Positions 1-5,306 of a DNA stretch of 5,306 nt are shown here, in pieces. Every line of letters starts with the position of its first letter. Within the stretch, counting starts at the first letter, position 1. Both the position numbers and the translations under genes were made by a program. The DNA is from Polyangiaceae bacterium (GTDB lineage Bacteria > Myxococcota_A > Polyangia > Polyangiales > Polyangiaceae). The notes beneath the pieces were generated by a model, which ran no database searches, was not told where the DNA came from, and saw nothing but the letters and a program-made list of their open reading frames with translations. The stretch spans positions 1 through 5,306 of the forward strand of contig JAICXU010000298.1 in NCBI GenBank assembly GCA_025934595.1, given 5' to 3'.

Positions 1-2
1 CC

Positions 3-848
3 GGCGCCGACAAAGCCGGTGGCAGCGGCGTGAAGGATCCCGGCGCGCACGACAAGAAGCCGCAAGGCGGCGGAAGAAAAGTCGCCGGCGCGGAGGGCAA
101 GTTCGGAAAACAAGGACCGAACGATCACACGGAATTACCCGGCGAAATCAAGCCCGCCACGCACTTCGACGGCCTCAGCGAGGTGCTCGCCTCCGACGAC
201 GGCAAAGAGATCGCGCACACGCTGAAGACGATCGACAACGTCGCGAACGCGCTTTCTGGAATCAACTCCGCGAACATCGTGCTCGGCGGCGGCAGCGGCA
301 CCGGCCTGAAAGGCAGCGGCGCAGGCGGCGGCGGCACGGGCGCGGGCGTTCCATTCGGATCGGGCAAGCTCGACACCGGATGGGGATTCGGAAACGGCGG
401 CGGATACGGCGCGGGCGGCGGCGGACCCGGCGGCGCGGGCAGCGGCGGCTACGGACGCGGCGGAGCGGGCGGTGGATCCGGAAATGGAAATGGCAGCGGC
501 GGCGGATCGGGCGAGCACGGCGTCGGCATCACGGGCGGGGCACCGACCGCACACGGCGGGCTCTCACCGGAGCAAGTGCGTCGCGTCGTCGTCGCGCACA
601 CCGGCGCCCTCCGCGCGTGTTACGAAACGGAAGCCTCACGCAATCCGAACTTGCACGGCGGTGTCACCGTCGCCTGGAAAATCCAGCCCGATGGCTCGGT
701 CCTGAACGCGTCGCTCGCGAGCACGACGATGAACAATCCCCGCGTCGAGGGATGTGTGCTTCGTCAGGTAAAGACGTGGCACTTTCCGACGAGCGATTCC
801 GCGACCGACGTCGCGAGCTATCCATTCAAGTTCGGCGTCGGGAACTGA
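3..848 (+). CDS. AgmX/PglI C-terminal domain protein, glycine-rich (5' partial)
   Basis: The reading frame is open to the left edge, so the true start lies outside the window. A GTG at 30 is possible but has no reason to be the start. Residues below are counted from that GTG. Residues 1-85 are a charged, soluble-looking segment. Residues 86-170 are low complexity, with 48 glycines in 85 residues. Residues 177-270 form a compact C-terminal domain: a helix (SPEQVRRVVVAHTGALRACYE), a strand pair with a G-V-T-V-x-W-K-I-x-P-D-G-S-V pattern, then V-E-G-C-V and W-x-F-P. Two cysteines, C197 and C242, are placed as in the AgmX/PglI C-terminal family, which resembles TonB C-terminal domains. Complete members often carry an N-terminal FHA domain or membrane anchor and a long Gly-rich linker. 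AgmX and PglI are known from Myxococcus gliding genetics, but most paralogues have no known role. An envelope-spanning, TonB-like role is an inference. No motility function is shown here. Confidence 0.8.
   Translation, partial: GADKAGGSGVKDPGAHDKKPQGGGRKVAGAEGKFGKQGPNDHTELPGEIKPATHFDGLSEVLASDDGKEIAHTLKTIDNVANALSGINSANIVLGGGSGTGLKGSGAGGGGTGAGVPFGSGKLDTGWGFGNGGGYGAGGGGPGGAGSGGYGRGGAGGGSGNGNGSGGGSGEHGVGITGGAPTAHGGLSPEQVRRVVVAHTGALRACYETEASRNPNLHGGVTVAWKIQPDGSVLNASLASTTMNNPRVEGCVLRQVKTWHFPTSDSATDVASYPFKFGVGN
285..539 (+). repeat. Low-complexity glycine-rich coding repeat
   Basis: This stretch of the first gene is built from GGC/GGA-type codons separated by Ser, Ala, Asn, Tyr or Arg codons. It encodes irregular G-G-x-G and G-N-G-x units, about 56% glycine. 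It probably makes a flexible, extended linker between the N-terminal part and the C-terminal domain that begins near 558. The units are degenerate, not an exact tandem array. The same base composition opens long arginine- or alanine-rich frames on both strands here, and these are not genes. Confidence 0.75.
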
Positions 849-902
849 GTCCGGCGTGTCGTCAAGGTAGCCGCGGCAAGTAGCGAGCATTCGGTGGCGC
901 CG

Positions 903-911
903 TGCTATGAC
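903..911 (+). promoter_or_regulatory. Weak extended -10-like motif before the peptidase gene
   Basis: The spacer holds TGCTATGAC, which fits the extended -10 pattern TGN-TATRAY in part (four of six positions of TATAAT plus the TG). No -35 element is visible about 17 bases upstream. If used, transcription would start within a few bases of the ATG at 920, giving an almost leaderless mRNA. That would fit the lack of a Shine-Dalgarno sequence before this gene. Chance occurrence is quite possible. Confidence 0.2.
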
Positions 912-919
912 GCGCGTGG

Positions 920-979
920 ATGCGAGCACGACTCACGCTCCTCACTTTGACCGCGTTTTCTTCGCTGATTTCGGCCTGT
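920..979 (+). other. Lipoprotein signal peptide of the S9 peptidase
   Basis: The 20 residues begin with the basic M-R-A-R, continue with a hydrophobic stretch rich in Leu and Thr, and end in the lipobox L-I-S-A-C. Cleavage by signal peptidase II would leave C20 as the lipidated N-terminus. The next residues are GGDVPPPHPP, a likely flexible tether. Confidence 0.85.
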
Positions 980-3253
980 GGTGGTGACGTGCCTCCGCCG
1001 CATCCTCCCGCGTTCGTTCCGCCGGAGCACGGGTTCGTCGCGTTCGCGCATGATGCCGAAAGAGATGCTCCGAAGGCCGCCGCGAAGGCGCTCGCGCCGC
1101 TCGCTCCGGTGAGCGAAGATTTTCCGCGTCTCTTCGCGAAGACGCGCGGATTCAAGCTCGGCGCGCCGCACGACATTCGTCCGACCGAGGACGGCAAGCA
1201 CGTCTTCTTCTTACGCGCGAAGGCGGAAGACGCGCGGCAATCGCTCTACGAGGTCGACCTCACGCGAAACCAAGAAGTGGAAGTGCTGTCGCCCGAGACG
1301 CTCCTCGGTGACAAGGCAGAAAATCTCACGAAAGAAGAGCGAGCGCGGCGCGAGCGCATGCGCATCACGACGAGCGGGCTCACTTCGTACGAGGCCACGA
1401 AGGACGGCAATGACGTCGTCGCGGTCCTCTCCGGAAGGCTCTTTCACTGGTCGCGCAAAACGGGAACGACGACCGAGCTCGAGACCGGTGACGGCGCCGT
1501 CGATCCGCATCTCTCGCCGGACGGCAAACGCGTCGCGTACGTGCGGAGCCAAGACCTCTATGCGATTGGCCTCGACGGCGGAAAAGAAGAACGCATCACG
1601 CTCGGCGGCACGGAACGCAAAACGCACGGGCTCGCGGAGTTCATCGCGCAAGAAGAGCTCGATCGCGAGCGCGGTTTTTGGTGGTCGCCGGATTCGAAAT
1701 CGATCCTCTACGAAGAGGCGGACACGTCGAAGGTCGAGACCTACTTCATTTCCGATCCCGCGCATCCCGAGCGGCCACCCGACGCGAATCCCTATCCGCG
1801 CGCAGGCACCACGAACGCGACGCTGCGTTTCGGAGTCGTGTCGTCGCACGGTGGCGCGACGAAGTGGATCGCTTTCGACAACGCGAAGTACCCCTACGTC
1901 GCGAAGGTGACGTGGCAGAAAAATGCGCCGCCGACTTTTTATGCGCTCGACCGCGCAGAGCGAAATGGGCTTCTTTTTACGGCAAATCCGAGCACGGGAA
2001 AAATTTCGACGCTCCTCGAAGAGCACGACGCCGCATGGCTCGACGTCGACACGTCGTGTCCCCAATGGCTGGACGACGGCAGCGCGTTCTTGTGGTCGTC
2101 GGAGAAGAGCGGCGCGTGGCAGCTCGAGCTTCACGACAAGAGCGGCGCGACGAAGGACGTCGTCGTCAAAGCCGAGCGCGGCTATCGCGCGCTTCTGAAG
2201 GCCGACTCGAAGAAGCACGTCGCGTTCGTGGAAGCGTCGCCGGTGCCCGCCTATCAGTGGGTCGAGAGCGCTTCGCTCGACGGCTCGGCGCCGCCGCGCA
2301 TCGACGTCGAACCCACCGACTGGGTGTCGGCCGGCTTCGGCGACTCCACGGACGTGTACGCGGCGCGCGAGGCAACACTCGCCGAAATGCCGCGCTGGTA
2401 TTTGCGATGGGTGGGCTCCTCGCAGGTGCGGGAGATTCACGCGGACGTAGCGGCGCCGCCATTTTTTCCGAAGCCGCAGATGATCACGCTCGGTCCAGAC
2501 CAGCCCGCTGTCGTCATGATTCGTCCGCTGCACGTGTCGGCTGCCGCTCCGCATTCGCTCGCCTTGATCGACGCGGCCTATGGTGGTCCGGGCTACACGA
2601 CCGTCATCAGCGACATGACCGTGTATCTTCGCGCGCAATGGATCGCCGACGAAACCGGCGCGATCGTCGTTTCGATCGACGCGAAGGGAACGCCGTATCG
2701 CGGACGCAATTGGGAGCGTGCTCTGCAAAATAAAATGGGCGACGTTCCGCTCGAGGGCCACATCGAAGCCATTCGCGAGCTCGAAAAACGTTTCCCCGAG
2801 ATCGATCCGAATCGCGTCGGCATTTATGGCTGGTCGTACGGCGGATATTTGTCCGCGTACGCGGCGCTGAAACGCCCGGATATTTTCAAAGTCGCCGTCG
2901 CAGGAGCGCCGCCGGCAGATTGGCGCGACTACGACACCGCGTACACGGAGCGGTATCTCGGAAATCCGAACGACAACGGCGCCGCCTACGACGCCTCATC
3001 GCTCTTGCCGCTCGCCGAAAAGCCGGCCGGTGCTGCCTCCGCCGCGATGCTCGTCATCCACGGCACCGCCGACGACAACGTCTACTTCTTGAACTCGCTG
3101 AAGCTCGTCTCGGCGCTCGCGAGAGGACATCGCAGCTACGATTTCGTTCCGGTCCCCGGCGTCACGCACATGCTCTACGCCCCGGACACGAGCGGTCCCG
3201 TGTGGGCGCAAGTCGCCACCTTCTTGCGCGATCATTTGCGAGCTGCGCCGTGA
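920..3253 (+). CDS. Lipoprotein dipeptidyl peptidase, S9 family (DPP IV-like)
   Basis: Predicted secreted, lipid-anchored serine exopeptidase that removes N-terminal Xaa-Pro (or Xaa-Ala) dipeptides. The ATG at 920 is the only good start, since an in-frame stop lies at 908-910. Residues 1-20 are a lipoprotein signal with lipobox ISA-C20, followed by a Pro-rich linker. Residues ~80-510 form the DPP IV N-terminal beta-propeller, with blade motifs such as LSPDGKRVAYV (198-208) and WWSPDSKSILY (254-264). The double-Glu motif that binds the substrate amino terminus is E245-E246. The alpha/beta-hydrolase domain spans ~520-775. It has the GWSYGG nucleophile S639, D718 in HGTADDN and H750 in GVTH. By family comparison with human DPP IV, Y554 is the oxyanion tyrosine, and W668, Y671, Y675, N720 and V721 line the proline pocket. 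The length of 777 residues is normal. The residue after Cys is Gly, not Asp, so outer-membrane sorting is possible but unproven. It overlaps the next gene by 4 bases. Specificity for proline is inferred from the retained pocket. Confidence 0.93.
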   Translation: MRARLTLLTLTAFSSLISACGGDVPPPHPPAFVPPEHGFVAFAHDAERDAPKAAAKALAPLAPVSEDFPRLFAKTRGFKLGAPHDIRPTEDGKHVFFLRAKAEDARQSLYEVDLTRNQEVEVLSPETLLGDKAENLTKEERARRERMRITTSGLTSYEATKDGNDVVAVLSGRLFHWSRKTGTTTELETGDGAVDPHLSPDGKRVAYVRSQDLYAIGLDGGKEERITLGGTERKTHGLAEFIAQEELDRERGFWWSPDSKSILYEEADTSKVETYFISDPAHPERPPDANPYPRAGTTNATLRFGVVSSHGGATKWIAFDNAKYPYVAKVTWQKNAPPTFYALDRAERNGLLFTANPSTGKISTLLEEHDAAWLDVDTSCPQWLDDGSAFLWSSEKSGAWQLELHDKSGATKDVVVKAERGYRALLKADSKKHVAFVEASPVPAYQWVESASLDGSAPPRIDVEPTDWVSAGFGDSTDVYAAREATLAEMPRWYLRWVGSSQVREIHADVAAPPFFPKPQMITLGPDQPAVVMIRPLHVSAAAPHSLALIDAAYGGPGYTTVISDMTVYLRAQWIADETGAIVVSIDAKGTPYRGRNWERALQNKMGDVPLEGHIEAIRELEKRFPEIDPNRVGIYGWSYGGYLSAYAALKRPDIFKVAVAGAPPADWRDYDTAYTERYLGNPNDNGAAYDASSLLPLAEKPAGAASAAMLVIHGTADDNVYFLNSLKLVSALARGHRSYDFVPVPGVTHMLYAPDTSGPVWAQVATFLRDHLRAAP
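3250..3253 (+). promoter_or_regulatory. GTGA start/stop overlap (translational coupling)
   Basis: The GTG start of the oxidoreductase and the TGA stop of the peptidase share four bases. No AGGAG-like sequence precedes the GTG. Ribosomes finishing the peptidase would re-initiate here, which implies a shared mRNA. Confidence 0.75.
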
Positions 3254-4170
3254 AGCGGACGCGCGTCGGCATCGTCGGCTGCGGCGTCATGGGTGCGCGG
3301 CACGCACGCGTGTTCGGTGCGCTCGATTCCGATTTCGAGATCGCCGGCGCGCTCGATCCGAACGGATCAAAAATTCCCGCGTTTTTACGGCATTTCATGC
3401 GCCTCGAGGATTTGATCGACGCATGCGATCTCGTCATCGTTTCGAATCCCATCGAGTCGCACGCCGCCGCCGTCATGCGCTCACTCGAGCGCGGAAGGCA
3501 CGTGCTCGTGGAGAAGCCGATCGCCGCCACCGCGAAGGAGGCGAGGACGCTCGTCGATCGCGCAAAGACCTCGTCGGGGCATTTGTTCGTCGGTCACTCC
3601 GAGCGTTTTCATCCCGTCGTGCGCGCGCTCGCCGCCGAGCTTCGCGGCCAGCACATTCGCGCGATGCATTTTCGACGCATCACGAGCGGCACGCCTCGCG
3701 ACGCAAGCCTCCGCACATGCGAGGCGGACGCTCTTCTCAACTTGGCGGTGCATGACATCGACCTCGCGGCGTACCTCGCGAGGAGCGGCGCGAGCTTGCA
3801 GGCGACGTCGTTTCGAAACGGAGTCGCGTCGATCGATCTCGCATTGGCGGGCGGGGCTCACGTGCGGATCGAGACGGGGCGCACCGATTCGCCCGAGCGC
3901 ACGATGACGCTCGAGACCGACCAGGGCGCGTATCACGCCGATTTTCGCGCGAGCACGCTCCGCCTCACGCATCGCGATCCGCTACAAAACAAGGTGTTTT
4001 CGTTGTCGAATGAGGAGCCCCTCTCGGCGCAGGCCACCGCCGTCGCCACCATCCTCGAAGGCGACACGGCGCCGATCGCGAATGGCGAAGACGGCGCGCG
4101 TGCCGTCGCCATCGCCGAAGAGGCGCTTCTTCTGCTCGGCGCGCCCATGAAAGCCGCCGAAAACTTGTAG
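3250..4170 (+). CDS. Gfo/Idh/MocA-family NAD(P)-dependent oxidoreductase
   Basis: Predicted cytoplasmic sugar or sugar-nucleotide dehydrogenase of 306 residues. The GTG start at 3250 overlaps the TGA of the peptidase (3251-3253) in a GTGA junction. This start puts the first Rossmann strand right at the N-terminus (MKRTRVGIVGCGVMG), as expected. The same frame is open further upstream, but that part is only a shadow of the peptidase gene. Residues 1-117 form the nucleotide-binding fold, with the G10-C-G12-V-M-G15 loop and the E88-K89-P90 motif typical of the family. GHSERFHPVVRAL (115-127) and the AVHDIDL segment with H168 and D169 match the C-terminal sugar-binding and catalytic domain. The GHxERFxP and HDIDL pair resembles UDP-N-acetylglucosamine 3-dehydrogenase-like members, but the substrate cannot be fixed from sequence. 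It is at the short end of the family. There is no visible Shine-Dalgarno, so translation probably depends on coupling to the upstream gene. Confidence 0.9.
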   Translation: MKRTRVGIVGCGVMGARHARVFGALDSDFEIAGALDPNGSKIPAFLRHFMRLEDLIDACDLVIVSNPIESHAAAVMRSLERGRHVLVEKPIAATAKEARTLVDRAKTSSGHLFVGHSERFHPVVRALAAELRGQHIRAMHFRRITSGTPRDASLRTCEADALLNLAVHDIDLAAYLARSGASLQATSFRNGVASIDLALAGGAHVRIETGRTDSPERTMTLETDQGAYHADFRASTLRLTHRDPLQNKVFSLSNEEPLSAQATAVATILEGDTAPIANGEDGARAVAIAEEALLLLGAPMKAAENL

Positions 4171-4201
4171 CTTTCTCGATGCCCCTGGTACGCGGAAGGG
4201 T

Positions 4202-5014
4202 ATGTCGCGTTTCGAAGAGGACGACGCTCCCGAGGAGAGCGAGCGCGGTTTTCGCCCGATGCTCCGCGCCGGCGCGCGGTTCTCGCGCGAGGCCTCACGT
4301 CGGCCGATCCTCGTCTTCGAGGACGTCTACAAATCGTACCGGCCAGGCTCGCCGGTGCTTCGCGGAACGAACCTCGTCATCGAACGCGGCGAGTTCGTGT
4401 TCGTCACGGGTCCGAGCGGCGCGGGAAAATCCACGATGCTCCGCCTCCTCTATCGATCCGAGACGGTCGACGAGGGCCGCATCTTGTTTCTCGGTCGCGA
4501 CGTCGCACGCTTGACCGACACGTCGATCCCGTTCTTGCGTCGCAATTTGGGCGTGATTTTCCAGGACTTCAAGCTCGTCGAGACGTGGACCGTGTTCGAG
4601 AACGTCGCCGTCACGCTCGAAGTGCTCGGCTTGCCGGGGCGGCTCGTTCGGACGCGCGTCGGCGAAGCTCTCGAGCACGTGGGGCTCGCCGGTCGAGGCG
4701 ATTCGCTCGCGGGAGTGCTGAGCGGCGGCGAGCAGCAACGTGTCGCGATCGCGCGCGCGATCGTCGGTGAGCCTGCGCTCGTCCTCGCCGACGAGCCGAC
4801 CGGCAACCTCGATCCGCAGCTCGCGATCGACATCTTGGGTCTCTTCGAAGAGATCCACGAGTCGGGAACGACGGTGCTCTTCGCGACGCACGATCGATCG
4901 CTGCTCGAAATTCGTCCTCGCCGGCTCATCGTGCTCGACGAAGGAAAAGCCATCGACGTTCGCCGCGGAATCGCCCTCCCCGAAGAAGAGCTCGCGGCGC
5001 CGCTCCCGCACTGA
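4202..5014 (+). CDS. ftsE: Cell division ATP-binding protein FtsE, N-terminally extended
   Basis: ATPase subunit of the FtsEX complex, which acts at the inner membrane of the division septum and uses ATP to activate peptidoglycan hydrolases through FtsX. All ABC ATPase motifs are intact: Walker A GPSGAGKST (70-78), Q-loop Q121, signature LSGGEQQR (173-180), Walker B ending in D197-E198, D-loop GNLD (201-204) and H-loop H230. FtsE rather than a lipoprotein exporter is supported by PFLRRNLGVIFQDFKL (110-125), close to the E. coli FtsE segment, by TVFENVA, and by the ftsX-like gene that follows. The protein is 270 residues against about 220-230 usually. The ABC fold begins near residue 37, leaving an acidic then basic N-terminal extension, and there is a short tail after residue ~250. 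The ATG at 4202 has GGAAGGG only one base upstream, which is too close to be ideal. ATG at 4259 (M20) is an alternative start that would remove half the extension. Confidence 0.92.
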   Translation: MSRFEEDDAPEESERGFRPMLRAGARFSREASRRPILVFEDVYKSYRPGSPVLRGTNLVIERGEFVFVTGPSGAGKSTMLRLLYRSETVDEGRILFLGRDVARLTDTSIPFLRRNLGVIFQDFKLVETWTVFENVAVTLEVLGLPGRLVRTRVGEALEHVGLAGRGDSLAGVLSGGEQQRVAIARAIVGEPALVLADEPTGNLDPQLAIDILGLFEEIHESGTTVLFATHDRSLLEIRPRRLIVLDEGKAIDVRRGIALPEEELAAPLPH

Positions 5015-5017
5015 CGC

Positions 5018-5041
5018 AATAAGCTTTAAAATAGGGGTTTT
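5018..5041 (+). promoter_or_regulatory. A/T-rich segment in the ftsE-ftsX spacer
   Basis: Eighteen of 24 bases are A or T, in sharp contrast to the GC-rich surroundings. It contains AAGCTT and, at 5027-5032, TAAAAT, which matches TATAAT at five of six positions. No -35-like element is seen about 17 bases upstream, where the sequence is GC-rich coding DNA. It may be an internal promoter, or simply an unstructured leader that keeps the ftsX ribosome binding site open. I see no strong terminator hairpin in it. Confidence 0.35.
5033..5037 (+). promoter_or_regulatory. Ribosome binding site of ftsX
   Basis: AGGGG lies seven bases before the ATG at 5045. This is the best-placed Shine-Dalgarno-like sequence in the window and supports that ATG over the internal ATG at 5090. 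Confidence 0.6.
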
Positions 5042-5044
5042 GCG

Positions 5045-5306
5045 ATGATCGATCTGTCGAGAGGAACCACACGCCGCGCGCGGCGAGGCATGCTCCGCGA
5101 ATGGCGGCTCCATGCGCTCAGCATTTTTTCACTCGCGGTCGCGTTCGTGTGTCTCGGGTCCGCGCTCCTCGTGGTGACGAACCTCGACGCCGTGCGCGAG
5201 CGATGGGCACATGCCGGTCGCGCGTCGATCTACTTGAAGGATTCGGCTTCGGGCGAAGAGGTGACGGCCCTGAAGGGCGCTCTCGCGAAGGTACCCGCGG
5301 TCGCCG
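5045..5306 (+). CDS. ftsX: Cell division protein FtsX (3' partial)
   Basis: Only the first 87 residues are in the window. FtsX is the membrane subunit that pairs with FtsE and passes its ATP-driven movement to periplasmic peptidoglycan hydrolases or their activators. Residues 1-22 are a basic cytoplasmic N-terminus with several Arg. Residues ~24-45 (starting ALSIFSLAVAFV) form the first transmembrane helix. The following segment fits the start of the FtsX extracytoplasmic domain: a Trp (W54), then RASIYLKD (59-66), a charged Ser/Glu stretch, and a helix leading to VPAV. The gene follows ftsE by 30 bases, the usual order. The start at 5045 is favoured by the AGGGG upstream. An alternative ATG at 5090 would give a shorter cytoplasmic tail. 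The assignment rests on the N-terminal pattern and on ftsE next to it, since the catalytically coupled permease region lies beyond the right edge. Confidence 0.87.
   Translation, partial: MIDLSRGTTRRARRGMLREWRLHALSIFSLAVAFVCLGSALLVVTNLDAVRERWAHAGRASIYLKDSASGEEVTALKGALAKVPAVA

Noticed and set aside
135..554. Alanine-rich minus-strand open frame across the Gly-rich region
   Set aside because: GGC-rich repeats read in reverse give GCC alanine codons, so the frame is a by-product of the repeat.
849..919. Terminator or small RNA gene in the spacer after the AgmX-like gene
   Set aside because: No stable hairpin followed by a T run is visible in these 71 bases, and nothing resembles a tRNA or known RNA.
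1678..2733. A 351-codon + strand open frame overlapping the peptidase
   Set aside because: It is an arginine-rich frame-shifted shadow of the peptidase with no domain, no ribosome binding site and no independent support.
1211..2761. A 516-codon open frame on the minus strand inside the peptidase gene
   Set aside because: It lies wholly within a gene with strong family motifs. Its translation is very rich in Arg, Val and Asp with no recognisable motif, which is typical of antisense frames in GC-rich DNA.
2920..3249. A longer N-terminus for the oxidoreductase starting inside the peptidase gene
   Set aside because: These 110 codons are arginine-rich shadow sequence, and the Rossmann fold begins exactly at the GTG at 3250. 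The longer start would produce a meaningless extension.
5028..5041. AAAA...TTTT around TAGGGG as a terminator between ftsE and ftsX
   Set aside because: The stem would be four A-T pairs with no GC pairing, far too weak for an intrinsic terminator. It also overlaps the ftsX ribosome binding site.
4295..5113. A 272-codon minus-strand open frame across ftsE
   Set aside because: It mirrors the ABC ATPase coding sequence. The product is charged and motif-free, and the + strand has every ABC motif in place.

Overview
This GC-rich, densely coded window reads like chromosomal core DNA of a myxobacterium (phylum Myxococcota, perhaps a Polyangia-type lineage). The strongest lineage clue is the first gene. 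It encodes a glycine-rich protein ending in an AgmX/PglI-type C-terminal domain, an architecture that is abundant in myxobacteria and uncommon elsewhere. All five genes are on the + strand and no opposite-strand gene is credible. The taxonomic call is an inference from protein architecture and base composition, not from a marker gene.

Layout: (1) 3-848, the C-terminal part of an AgmX/PglI-type protein, cut by the left edge. (2) 849-919, a short spacer with at most a weak extended -10-like motif. (3) 920-3253, a lipoprotein dipeptidyl peptidase of the S9 (DPP IV) family with all recognisable catalytic and substrate-binding residues. (4) 3250-4170, a small Gfo/Idh/MocA-family NAD(P)-dependent oxidoreductase whose GTG start overlaps the peptidase stop by 4 bases. 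(5) 4202-5014, ftsE, the ATPase of the FtsEX division complex, with an unusual N-terminal extension. (6) 5015-5044, an A/T-rich spacer with a good ribosome binding site. (7) 5045 to the right edge, the start of ftsX, the membrane partner of FtsE. There is no gene-free stretch over 300 bases.

How they work together: FtsE and FtsX form one envelope machine. It is an ABC-transporter-like complex that uses ATP to control peptidoglycan hydrolases at the division site. The peptidase and oxidoreductase are probably co-translated but have no obvious biochemical link. The peptidase is predicted to sit on the envelope and clip Xaa-Pro or Xaa-Ala dipeptides from peptides, which fits a proteolytic, predatory or scavenging life. 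The AgmX-like protein is also envelope-associated by family. The shared theme is the cell envelope, but only the ftsE-ftsX link is firm. I found no RNA gene, mobile element, CRISPR array or defence system. The window looks mostly ordinary, with a few points of secondary interest.
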